Assembly: GCA_963811825.1 (NCBI GenBank)
Contig: CAWESS010000019.1
Coordinates: 248,001 to 312,000 of the forward strand
Direction of reading: 5' to 3'
Origin: Fodinibacter sp963811825
GTDB taxonomy: Bacteria; Actinomycetota; Actinomycetes; Actinomycetales; Dermatophilaceae
DNA length: 64,000 bases
The position numbers were made by a program, and so were the translations under genes. This document shows positions 18,307 through 27,832 of the stretch, piece after piece. Numbering within the stretch: position 1 is the stretch's first letter; each line of letters opens with the position of its first letter. The notes beneath the pieces were generated by a model. That model searched no databases. It was not told where the DNA came from and saw only the letters and a list, made by a program, of their open reading frames with translations.

Positions 18307-21300
18307 GTGAGTCATGACCACCTCGTCATCCGTGGTGCCCGCGAGCACAATCTCAAGGACATCAGCCTGGAACTGCCCCGCGACGCCCTCGTCGTGTTCA
18401 CGGGGCTGTCCGGGTCCGGCAAGTCCAGCCTGGCCTTCGACACGATCTTCGCCGAGGGCCAGCGGCGCTACGTCGAGTCCCTGTCGGCCTACGCCCGACA
18501 GTTCCTCGGGCAGATGGACAAGCCGGACGTCGACTTCATCGAGGGGCTGTCCCCGGCGGTGTCCATCGACCAGAAGTCGACCAACCGCAACCCGCGCTCG
18601 ACCGTCGGCACGATCACCGAGGTCTACGACTACCTCCGGCTGCTGTTCGCGCGCGCCGGGCGCCCGCACTGCCCGACCTGCGGCGAGCCGATCACCCGGC
18701 AGAGCCCGCAGCAGATCGTCGACCGCCTGCTCGAGCTGCCCGAGAAGACGCGCTTCCAGGTGCTCGCGCCGGTCGTGCGGGCCCGCAAGGGCGAGTACGT
18801 CGACCTCTTCGCCGAGCTGCAGAGCAAGGGATTCGCCCGGGCCCGGGTCGACGGCGAGGTCGTGGCCCTCACCGACCCCCCGAAGCTCGAGAAGCAGGTC
18901 AAGCACACCATCGACGTCGTCATCGACCGGCTCGTGGCCAAGGGTGCGGACGACACCACGGCCAAGCGGCGGCTCACCGACTCCGTCGAGACGGCCCTGG
19001 GCCTGGCCGGCGGGCTGCTCGTCGTCGAGTTCGTCGACCGTGAGGCGGGCGACCCCGAGCGGGAACGTCGATTCTCCGAGCGGATGGCGTGTCCGAACGA
19101 CCACCCCCTGCAGATGGACGAGGTCGAGCCGCGCTCGTTCTCGTTCAACAGCCCGTTCGGCGCGTGCCCCGAGTGCACCGGCATCGGCACCGAGCTCGAG
19201 GTCGATCCCGACCTCATCGTCCCGGACGAGGACCTCAGCCTCGCGGAGGGGGCCATCGCGCCGTGGGGCAGTGGCTCAGGGGCCGCCGACTACTTCCAGC
19301 GCGTCATGACGGCCCTGGCCGACGACCTCACCTTCTCGATGGACACCCCGTGGCGCGCCCTTCCGCAGCGGGCCCAGCAGGCCGTCATGTACGGGCAGAA
19401 CCACAAGGTCCACGTCCGCTACAGGAACCGCTTCGGGCGCGAGCGCTCCTACTCCACCGGGTTCGAGGGTGCGGTGCCGTTCATCAAGCGCCGGCACTCC
19501 GAGACCGACTCCGAGTGGAGCCGTGAGCGCTACGAGGGCTACATGCGCGAGGTGCCGTGCCCCGTCTGCAGGGGGGCCCGCCTGAAGCCCGAGTCGCTCG
19601 CCGTCCTCATCGGTGGCCGGTCCATTGCCGACGTCTCCCGGTTGGCCATCGCGGATGCCGCCCGGTTCTTCGACGACGTCGACTTCACCGCCCGCGAGCA
19701 GCAGATCGCCGAGCGCGTGATCAAGGAGATCAACGCCCGCCTCGGCTTCCTCCTCGACGTCGGCCTCGACTACCTCAGCCTCGACCGGCCGGCCGGAACC
19801 CTGTCCGGTGGTGAGGCCCAGCGCATCCGTCTCGCGACCCAGATCGGGTCCGGTCTGGTCGGCGTGCTGTACGTCCTCGACGAGCCGAGCATCGGCCTGC
19901 ACCAGCGTGACAACCACCGCCTCATCGAGACCCTCACCCGGCTGCGCGACCTCGGCAACACCCTCATCGTCGTCGAGCACGACGAGGACACCATCGCCAA
20001 CGCCGACTGGGTCGTCGACATCGGCCCGGGTGCCGGGGAGCACGGGGGTCAGGTCGTGCACTCCGGGACGGTGGCCGACCTGCTGAGCCATCCCGACTCG
20101 ATCACCGGGAAGTACCTCTCGGGGCGCCGTGAGATCCCCACGCCGCAGGTTCGCCGGCCCCAGGACAAGAGCCGCCGGGTCGGGGTCGTCGGGGCCACCG
20201 AGCACAACCTCGACAACGTGTCGGTCACCTTCCCCCTCGGCAACCTCGTCGCGATCACCGGGGTCTCGGGGTCGGGCAAGTCCACGCTCGTCAACGACAT
20301 CCTCTACACCGTGCTCGCCAACAAGCTCAACGGTGCGCGCCAGGTGCCGGGCCGGCACAAGACCGTCACCGGGCTCGAGCACCTCGACAAGGTCGTCCAC
20401 GTCGACCAGGGGCCGATCGGGCGCACCCCGCGGTCGAACCCGGCCACCTACACCGGCGTCTTCGACCACGTCCGCAAGCTGTTCGCCACGACGACCGAGG
20501 CGAAGATCCGCGGCTACCAGCCCGGGCGGTTCTCGTTCAACGTCAAGGGTGGGCGCTGTGACGCGTGTTCGGGTGACGGCACCATCAAGATCGAGATGAA
20601 CTTCCTGCCCGACGTCTACGTGCCCTGCGAGGTCTGCCACGGCGCCCGCTACAACCGCGAGACGCTCGAGGTCCACTTCAAGGGCAAGACGATCGCCGAC
20701 GTCCTCGACATGCCCATCGAGGAGGCCGCCGAGTTCTTCGCGGCGGTGCCGGCCATCTCCCGGCACATGACCACGCTCAACGAGGTCGGGCTGGGCTACG
20801 TGCGGCTCGGCCAGCCCGCGCCGACCCTGTCCGGGGGTGAGGCGCAACGCGTCAAGCTCGCCACCGAGCTGCAGAAGCGGTCAACCGGTCGCACGATCTA
20901 CGTCCTCGACGAGCCGACCACGGGGTTGCACTTCGAGGACATCCGCAAGCTCCTCGGCGTGCTCCAGGGGCTGGTCGACAAGGGCAACACGGTCATCGTC
21001 ATCGAGCACAACCTCGACGTGATCAAGAGCGCCGACTGGATCGTCGACCTCGGTCCCGAGGGTGGCAGCGGCGGCGGGCGCGTCATCGCCGAGGGCACCC
21101 CCGAACACGTGGCGACCCTCGAGGCCTCGCACACGGGCCGCTTCCTGGCCCCGGTGCTCGCGAAGACAGCACGCACGACCACCCGCGCCACGGGTGCTGC
21201 CGCGAAGAAGGCACCTGCCAAGAGGACCGCAGCCAAGAAGGCCGCAGCCACAAAGACCGCAGCCACAAAGACCGCAGCCAAGAAGGCCGCGCCTCGCAAG

Positions 21301-21309
21301 TCGGCGTGA
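18307..21309 (+). CDS. uvrA: UvrABC excinuclease ATPase subunit A with a basic C-terminal tail
   Basis: UvrA recognises damage and loads UvrB. The 1000-residue protein contains two ABC ATPase modules with Walker A motifs GLSGSGKSSL and GVSGSGKSTL, two LSGGEAQR signatures, and zinc-binding cysteines (CPTCGEP; CPVCRGARL; CDACSGDG with CEVCHGAR). The core ends near residue 955. The last 46 residues are a Lys/Ala/Thr-rich tail with repeated AAKKA, ATKTA and AAKKAAP units, like histone H1 or the tails of mycobacterial HupB. Such tails usually bind DNA non-specifically; the role here is inferred. GTG 18307 fits the leaderless promoter. Confidence 0.96.
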   Translation: MSHDHLVIRGAREHNLKDISLELPRDALVVFTGLSGSGKSSLAFDTIFAEGQRRYVESLSAYARQFLGQMDKPDVDFIEGLSPAVSIDQKSTNRNPRSTVGTITEVYDYLRLLFARAGRPHCPTCGEPITRQSPQQIVDRLLELPEKTRFQVLAPVVRARKGEYVDLFAELQSKGFARARVDGEVVALTDPPKLEKQVKHTIDVVIDRLVAKGADDTTAKRRLTDSVETALGLAGGLLVVEFVDREAGDPERERRFSERMACPNDHPLQMDEVEPRSFSFNSPFGACPECTGIGTELEVDPDLIVPDEDLSLAEGAIAPWGSGSGAADYFQRVMTALADDLTFSMDTPWRALPQRAQQAVMYGQNHKVHVRYRNRFGRERSYSTGFEGAVPFIKRRHSETDSEWSRERYEGYMREVPCPVCRGARLKPESLAVLIGGRSIADVSRLAIADAARFFDDVDFTAREQQIAERVIKEINARLGFLLDVGLDYLSLDRPAGTLSGGEAQRIRLATQIGSGLVGVLYVLDEPSIGLHQRDNHRLIETLTRLRDLGNTLIVVEHDEDTIANADWVVDIGPGAGEHGGQVVHSGTVADLLSHPDSITGKYLSGRREIPTPQVRRPQDKSRRVGVVGATEHNLDNVSVTFPLGNLVAITGVSGSGKSTLVNDILYTVLANKLNGARQVPGRHKTVTGLEHLDKVVHVDQGPIGRTPRSNPATYTGVFDHVRKLFATTTEAKIRGYQPGRFSFNVKGGRCDACSGDGTIKIEMNFLPDVYVPCEVCHGARYNRETLEVHFKGKTIADVLDMPIEEAAEFFAAVPAISRHMTTLNEVGLGYVRLGQPAPTLSGGEAQRVKLATELQKRSTGRTIYVLDEPTTGLHFEDIRKLLGVLQGLVDKGNTVIVIEHNLDVIKSADWIVDLGPEGGSGGGRVIAEGTPEHVATLEASHTGRFLAPVLAKTARTTTRATGAAAKKAPAKRTAAKKAAATKTAATKTAAKKAAPRKSA

Positions 21310-21311
21310 CG

Positions 21312-21354
21312 CGACGAACCCCGGATGCCGTGGCACGGCATCCGGGGTTCGTCG
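21312..21354. terminator. 21-bp perfect inverted repeat, bidirectional terminator
   Basis: Positions 21312-21332 pair perfectly with 21334-21354 around one G. The arms contain CCGGATGCCG and its complement. It lies between uvrA and livF, whose 3' ends face each other, and should stop transcription from both sides. Confidence 0.85.
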
Positions 21355-21375
21355 TTGGTACGTGGTGGCTCTGGG

Positions 21376-22089
21376 TCAGTCCTCTCCCAGGTAGGCCTTG
21401 CGCACGTCGTCGCTCGAGAGGAGCTCCTGGCCGGTGCCCGAGAGCACGATCTTGCCGACCTCGAGCACGTAACCCTTCGTCGCCCTGCGCAGGGCGGCCT
21501 GGGCGTTCTGCTCGACGAGCAGGATCGTCGTGCCCTGTTCCTGGAGCGTCGTCACGGTGCTCATGATCTTCTTCATCATGAGCGGTGACAGGCCCATCGA
21601 CGGCTCGTCGAGCATGAGCAGCTGAGGGCGGCTCATCATCGCGCGACCCATGGCGAGCATCTGCTGCTCGCCACCGGAGAACGTGCCGGCCGGCTGGGCC
21701 CGCCGCTCCTCGAGGATCGGGAACAGCTCGTACGCCGCCTGCAGGTCGTTGGAGATCTCCTTGTCCTTGCGCGCGAAGGCGCCGAGCAGGAGGTTCTCCT
21801 CGACCGAGAGTCGCGGGAAGATCCGGCGTCCCTCGGGGGAGTGCGCGAGCCCGAGCTGGACGATGTCGTGGGCCGCGACCGCTGTCAGGTCCTGACCCTT
21901 GAACGTGATCGACCCGCTCACCGGGCGAAGGAGCCCGGAGATCGTGCGCAGCGTCGTCGTCTTTCCGGCACCGTTGGTCCCGATGAGCGTGACGACGTCA
22001 CCCTCCTCGACGCTGAAGCTGATTCCCTTGACGGCCTGGATCTTGCCGTAGGACACCACGAGGTCCTTGACCTCCAACATGGCGCTCAC
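21376..22089 (-). CDS. livF: Branched-chain amino acid ABC transporter ATPase LivF
   Basis: The protein has 237 residues with Walker A IGTNGAGKTTTLR, signature FSGGEQQMLAMGRAMMSRPQ and Walker B LLMLDEPSMGL. It matches LivF, the second ATPase of high-affinity branched-chain amino acid importers. GTG 22089 overlaps the livG stop by 4 nt (GTGA). It is the last gene of livH-M-G-F and ends before the uvrA terminator. Confidence 0.92.
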   Translation of the reverse strand: MSAMLEVKDLVVSYGKIQAVKGISFSVEEGDVVTLIGTNGAGKTTTLRTISGLLRPVSGSITFKGQDLTAVAAHDIVQLGLAHSPEGRRIFPRLSVEENLLLGAFARKDKEISNDLQAAYELFPILEERRAQPAGTFSGGEQQMLAMGRAMMSRPQLLMLDEPSMGLSPLMMKKIMSTVTTLQEQGTTILLVEQNAQAALRRATKGYVLEVGKIVLSGTGQELLSSDDVRKAYLGED

Positions 22090-22908
22090 GCGCTCTCCTC
22101 CTCGTCGTCGTCTCCGCCGATGTAGGCCTCGATGACCCGGTGGTCGGACTGCACCTCGCCCGGCGTCCCCTCGATGAGGAGCGAGCCACGCACCAGGCAG
22201 AGCACCCGGTCACAGAGGTTGAAGATGAACCGCATGTCGTGCTCGATGACGACGACGGCCATGCCGCTGTCCCTGATCTTGAAGATCAGGTGCATCGTCT
22301 CCTCGGTCTCCTTGGGGTTCATGCCAGCGGTCGGCTCGTCCAGCAGGATGATCTGCGGGTCGGTGGCCAGCGCACGGGCGATCTCGAGGCGTCGCTGGTC
22401 GCCGTAGGGCATGTTGCGGGCGAGGAGCTCGCCGCTCTTGCCCAGCCCGACGTACTCGAGCAGCTCCTGGGCACGCTCGCGCGTGGCCGCCTCCTCCCGC
22501 TTGAACTTCGGCCCGCGCAGGATGGAGGTGAGCGCCATCGACGTGGTGCGGCAGTAGCGGCCGACCATGACGTTCTCGAGGGCGGTCATGTTCCCGAACA
22601 GCCGGATGTTCTGGAACGTGCGGGCCATGCCGGCCCGCACGACCTTCAGCGGCTTCGGGGGCAGGATCGCACCCGTTGAGCGTGACCTTCCCCTCCGTCG
22701 GGATGTACATGCCGGTGAGGCAGTTGAAGAAGGTCGTCTTTCCGGCACCGTTGGGACCGATGAGACCGACGATCTCGCCTTCGTGGACCTTCATGCTCAC
22801 GTCGTCGACGGCGGTCAGACCGCCGAAGCGCATCGTGACACCGCTGGCCTCGAGGACGATCTTCGTGCCGACCTCGTGTGGCGTGCGCTGGGGTTCGGTG
22901 ATGGTCAC
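22086..22908 (-). CDS. livG: Branched-chain amino acid ABC transporter ATPase LivG, one frameshift
   Basis: Walker A is LIGPNGAGKTTFFNCLTG and Walker B is IILLDEPTAGMNPKETEE; the LivG-specific ARTFQNIRLFGNMTALENVM block is present. The frame breaks after PTEGKVTLNG at a CCC run (22672-22674 on the plus strand) and resumes one base later with AILPPKPLKVVRAGMARTFQ. Removing one base gives 822 nt, 273 residues. GTG 22908 overlaps the livM stop by 4 nt. Confidence 0.9.
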
Positions 22909-24579
22909 TTCGCCTCCTGGAGGTGCTCTGCCTGGATGAACTCGCTGAGTTCCTCGTCGTCCTCGTGGAACTCGAGCTGCCGGCGCTTGCTGGCAATGAG
23001 GCCCTCGGGACGGAACCGCATCATGACGACGAGCAGCAGGCCGAACATCAGCAGCCGGTAGTCGTTGACCTCACGCAGCTTCTCGGGGAGGAGCTTGAGG
23101 ATGGTCGCACCGACGAGGACACCGAGGACGGTGCCCATGCCGCCCAGCACGACCGCGGCCAGCAGGAACGCCGACTCGAGGAAGATGTACTGGTCGGGGC
23201 TGACCGAGGTGTCGACGTGGGCCTTGATGGTGCCCGCGAGACCGGCGAGGAACGCGCCGACCGCGAAGGCGAGGATCTTCAGCCCGAAGGTGTTGACGCC
23301 CATGGCCTCGGCGGCCCGCTCGTCCTCACGGATGGCGACCCAGCCGCGGCCGATGCGGCTGTCGTTGAGCCGGGTGAACACGAGGATCACGAACGCGATG
23401 AGTGCGAGCAACAGGAAGTAGTAGTTGCTGAAGCGACCCAAGGGGATGCCCGCGACCGTGTGGACGTCTCCGAAGTCGAACCCGAAGAAGACGAGGTCGG
23501 GGATGGCCGGGATGCCGTTGGGTCCGTTCGTGAGGTCGGGACCGTTGTTGCCGTCCAGGTTGAACATCGCCAGTCGGAAGATCTCTCCGAAGCCGAGGGT
23601 CACGATGGCCAGGTAGTCGCCGGAGACGCGCAGCGTCGGCGACCCGATGATCAGGCCGAACGTCGCCGCCGTGCAGGCACCGATGAGCATGACCACCAGG
23701 AACGGCGGCTTCCAGCCGATCGTCGCGAACGCCGAGTTGGACATCATGGCGGCCACGTAGGCACCGGTGCCGAGGAAGGCGATGTACCCGAGGTCGAGCA
23801 GTCCGGCGAGGCCGACGACGATGTTGAGGCCGAGGGCCGTCGCCGCGAACACGAGGATCTGGGTGGCGATCGACATGTTCTCGTCCGACCCGTTCTGGGT
23901 GAACGGGAAGAGGAACGCGACGAGGAAGGCTGCCAGCATCAGCGGGCGCCGGTTGTTCGTGCCGATGAAGCCGAAGTAGGCACCCAGGCCACTGCCGAGC
24001 AGTCCACCCACGAGGCCGATGACCGCGACGAGGAAGATGCCGAACACGGCGCCGTCCTCGATGTTGAGGGTGTAGGCGAGGGTGAACAGCAGCATGGCCA
24101 TGAGCACGACGATGATGATGATCTCGACGTTCGAGCTCAGTCGCGGCCACTTGCGCACGTCGAGGTTGACCTCGAGGGGAGAGGTACCCGGCGACGGCGG
24201 CGAGCACGGAGCCCGACGAGGGCGACCCACAGGCCTTCGTTCGCGTTGACGATGCCGCCCGCCTGCTTGGCGATGGCGATCAGGGCGCCCAGGACGAAGA
24301 TGACACTGGCGACGCCCAGGATGCGCAGGCCCTTGCCCGGGTCCATCCAGGCCGGTCGCCGCAGGAGGAGCACACCGAAGCCGAGGGCGACGATGCCCAG
24401 CGCCATGGCGTAGATCTGGATACCGGCCGGGTAGAACCGGATCGAGATGTCGTCGAGGATGCGGTCGTCGTACGACCAGGACAGGAACCCACTGAGGATC
24501 AGCAGGGCGCCGCCGGCGATTGCCACCAGGGGGGCCTTGCTGCCGTGAGCGGCCGCGAGGTTCTCGGTTCGAGAGGTGC

Positions 24580-24583
<4 letters not shown>
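22905..24583 (-). CDS. livM: Branched-chain amino acid ABC transporter permease LivM, two frameshifts
   Basis: The N-terminus starts at ATG 24583 (MSTSRTENLAAAHG), with several hydrophobic helices (LVAIAGGALLILSGFLSW, IYAMALGIVALGFGVLLLRR). The main BPD_transp_2 domain follows in another frame (LGLNIVVGLAGLLDLGYIAF; EMGGMGTV-like AAVVLGGMGTVLGVLVGATI). Between them VLAAVAGYLSP appears in the third frame. Two one-base insertions, near 24207-24214 and at GGGG 24176-24179, explain this; without them the gene is 1677 nt, 558 residues. The long N-terminal extension with extra helices is common in actinobacterial LivM. ATG 24583 overlaps the livH stop (ATGA). Confidence 0.88.
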
Positions 24584-25549
<966 letters not shown>

Positions 25550-25686
25550 GAGGGTCTCCTCGGTGTTCGCGAACGGATGGTGTGGACTTCAGGTTTCTCG
25601 ACACCTGTCGGCGGACAGGCTGGGGGGAGCGTAGCGGCTCCGGCGGTCCGTGTCAGGCGCCACGCAGCACGATTCCCGGCACACGA

Positions 25687-25722
25687 ACAGCGGGGGTGGT
25701 TCGGGCGAACCACCCCCGCTGT
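25687..25722 (-). terminator. 17-bp perfect hairpin between the binding-protein gene and livH
   Basis: Arms 25687-25703 and 25706-25722 are perfectly complementary around GG; the stem is rich in CGGGGGTGG. It sits 36 bp after the binding-protein stop and 137 bp before livH, so it probably ends most binding-protein transcripts and lets less mRNA into the permease and ATPase genes. Confidence 0.8.
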
Positions 25723-25758
25723 CAGGTGTGCATCACGGCAGAGCCGTCAGTGCTGGGT

Positions 25759-26985
25759 TTACTTGAACTCCTCGGTGTTCACGGCTTCCCAGGCGCCGCC
25801 CTTGACACCGTAGACGGTGAGGACGCGGGAGGTCGTGTCGCCGAACTCGTCGAACGCGACGGCGCCGGTGACACCGTCGAAGGAGACCTTGGACATGGCG
25901 TCCACGGTCGCCTGGCGAGAGGCCTCGGCCGAGTCGGCGCTGGCGAGCGAGACCTTGAGGGCCTGGATGATCGCGTTGGCAGCGTCGAAGGAGTAGGCAC
26001 CGTAGGCCTCGTACGGCTCGGCGAAGCCGGCCGCGTTGTAGGACTCGACGAAGCTCTTGGCGGACTCGAGGGTGTCGGTCGGCGCACCGATCGCGGTCGC
26101 GAGGTCACCATCGGCGGTGGCACCGGCGAGCTTGACGAACTCACCGGAGTAGATGCCGTCGCCACCCATGAGGGGGACGTTGAGGCCAGCGGCCTTCATC
26201 TGCTGCGAGAACGGACCGGCCTGCGGGAACTCGCCACCGTAGTAGACGGCCTTCGGGTTGGTCGGCTTGATCTTGCTGACGACGGCGTCGTACTTGTCGT
26301 CGTCGGGGTTGATCGTCTCGGCTGCGACGATCTTGCCGCCGAGCTTGGTGTACTCGGCCGAGAAGGCCTCGACCAGTCCCTGGCCGTAGGTCTTCTTGTC
26401 GTGGACCGTCGCGACCTCCTTGATGCCGGCCTTCTCGAACAGGTAGCGCGCCGCGAAGGGGCCCTGGATCGAGTCGGTCGTGCAGGTACGGAAGTAGGTC
26501 GGGTACGTGCGGGCCGGCGCCGTCGCGAAGTCCGCACCCTGGGTCAGGGCGGGGTTCGTGTTGGCGGGCGAGACCTGGACGATCTTGGCCGCTGCGAGCA
26601 CCGGCTGCACGCTCTGCGCGACGCTGGAGTTCAGCGTGCCGACGACGCCGACGACGTCCGCGTCGGCGGCGAGCTTGGTGGCCGCGTTCTTGCCGACGTC
26701 GGGGGTGGCCTGGTCGTCCTCGGCAGCGAGCTCGAGGGTCCAGCCCGGAATCGTCTTGGCCTCGTTGGCCTGGCGGATCGCGAGGTCGACAGAGTTCTGG
26801 ATGCCCTTGCCGAGCGCGGCGAGGTCGCCGGACAGGGGGGCGATGACGCCGATCTTGGCGATCTTGTTCTCGGCGGAACCGGTGTCGGTTCCTTCGGTGT
26901 CATCACCGCGCGAGCCACATCCGGCAAGTGCGAGCGAAGCCACGAGCAGCGAGGCGCCAACGGCGACCACGGAACGCTGGGGCAC
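25759..26985 (-). CDS. Branched-chain amino acid ABC transporter substrate-binding lipoprotein
   Basis: This 408-residue protein begins with a lipoprotein signal peptide (VGASLLVASLALAGC, lipobox LALAGC), followed by an acidic linker and a Peripla_BP_6 (LivJ/LivK) domain. Typical stretches are KIGVIAPLSGDLAALGKGIQ and YGAYSFDAANAIIQALK. The protein is expected to sit outside the membrane and deliver leucine, isoleucine or valine, or a related substrate, to LivH/LivM. GTG 26985 has a near-perfect AGGAGG 5 nt upstream. A TACAGT -10 hexamer lies at 27059-27054, giving a leader of about 60 nt. It is the first gene of the transporter locus. Confidence 0.93.
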   Translation of the reverse strand: MPQRSVVAVGASLLVASLALAGCGSRGDDTEGTDTGSAENKIAKIGVIAPLSGDLAALGKGIQNSVDLAIRQANEAKTIPGWTLELAAEDDQATPDVGKNAATKLAADADVVGVVGTLNSSVAQSVQPVLAAAKIVQVSPANTNPALTQGADFATAPARTYPTYFRTCTTDSIQGPFAARYLFEKAGIKEVATVHDKKTYGQGLVEAFSAEYTKLGGKIVAAETINPDDDKYDAVVSKIKPTNPKAVYYGGEFPQAGPFSQQMKAAGLNVPLMGGDGIYSGEFVKLAGATADGDLATAIGAPTDTLESAKSFVESYNAAGFAEPYEAYGAYSFDAANAIIQALKVSLASADSAEASRQATVDAMSKVSFDGVTGAVAFDEFGDTTSRVLTVYGVKGGAWEAVNTEEFK

Positions 26986-27053
26986 GTTTCCTCCTGGGTA
27001 GAGCTGAATGAAATGAGCTGGTGTGCTCCTGCCCGCGTCTGGCGAGCATGCGA

Positions 27054-27059
27054 ACTGTA
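27054..27059 (-). promoter_or_regulatory. Putative -10 element of the liv binding-protein gene
   Basis: Minus-strand TACAGT fits TANNNT; the -35 is weak (near GGGACA). The leader of about 60 nt carries a strong Shine-Dalgarno sequence. Confidence 0.4.
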
Positions 27060-27258
27060 ACCACAGGCACCCCCCCTGTCCCAGCATTGCGGGCAGTCTG
27101 GTGCCGACTTGTTACCTGAGGCTGGCCTCACCTTGCGGCCGAATCGACGCCGGTGCGCCGTTCTGACACCGTCCGGACAGGTTCGGCGGAGATACTGCTG
27201 GAACTCGCCGTGTTCCCGGCACGGGCGAGGTCACCGTCGACGACCACTGAGGACCCCG

Positions 27259-27774
27259 ATGAGCACCCAGCCCATGAACGACCTGACCCCATCGAGCGAC
27301 CCCGTCGCCCAGACCCCGCCGTCCGGGGCGTCGGCCTGCGGCTGCACCTCGCGCCGCGAGAGCCTGCTCGCTGCGGGCGTCGTCGTCGCCGGGGCCGCCG
27401 GCCTGACGGCCTGCGGTTCGGGCGAGGCCGTCGGTTCGGCTGCCTCCGCGGCAGCGTCCGGCGCAGCCTCGGCCGCGGCATCCGTCGCGGGTGACGCCAT
27501 CGCCGCGGCCTCGATCCCCGTCGGCGGAGGGGTCATCCTCGACAACCTCAAGGTGGTCGTGACCCAACCCACGGCCGGCGACTTCAAGGCGTTCTCGGCC
27601 GTGTGCCCGCACCAGGGCTGCACCGTGGACAAGGTCGACGCAGGGACCATCACGTGTCCCTGCCACGGCAGCACCTTCGACATCGCCAGCGGAGCCGTGA
27701 CCAAGGGGCCGGCCACGAAGGGCCTCGAGGCCAAGAGCATCACGGTCGGGGCGGACGGCATCACCGTCACCTGA
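27259..27774 (+). CDS. Rieske [2Fe-2S] lipoprotein with Tat-type signal
   Basis: The predicted protein has 171 residues. The N-terminus carries a twin-arginine motif (CTSRRESLLAAGVVVAGAAG) followed by a lipobox-like LTAC, so it is probably Tat-exported and lipid-anchored. An Ala/Ser-rich linker leads to a Rieske domain with CPHQGC and CPCHG, both Cys-x-His pairs. Free-standing exported Rieske proteins of this kind are electron carriers of unknown partner in actinobacteria. ATG 27259 follows GAGGA. A hairpin within tandem repeats follows the stop. Confidence 0.88.
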   Translation: MSTQPMNDLTPSSDPVAQTPPSGASACGCTSRRESLLAAGVVVAGAAGLTACGSGEAVGSAASAAASGAASAAASVAGDAIAAASIPVGGGVILDNLKVVVTQPTAGDFKAFSAVCPHQGCTVDKVDAGTITCPCHGSTFDIASGAVTKGPATKGLEAKSITVGADGITVT

Positions 27775-27810
27775 TCCGGTGTCCGGATCGGTGTCCGGAT
27801 CCGGTGTCCG
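27773..27810. repeat. Three tandem 12-13-bp repeats (GATCCGGTGTCCG)
   Basis: Units lie at 27773-27785, 27786-27797 (one base shorter) and 27798-27810. Adjacent units form GATCCGG-TGT-CCGGATC hairpins. The block starts at the Rieske stop codon and ends 10 bp before the uvrC -10 element, so it may terminate the first gene and occupy the uvrC -35 region. Confidence 0.75.
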
Positions 27811-27820
27811 ACCCTCGACG

Positions 27821-27826
27821 TAGGGT
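27821..27826 (+). promoter_or_regulatory. -10 element of leaderless uvrC
   Basis: TAGGGT is 6 nt before GTG 27833, with no ribosome binding site. Confidence 0.6.
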
Positions 27827-27832
27827 TGCGAC

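Noticed and set aside
22923..24413. 496-codon plus-strand frame opposite livM
   Set aside because: It is an antisense shadow (Glu/Asp/Arg-rich low complexity) of a permease gene.
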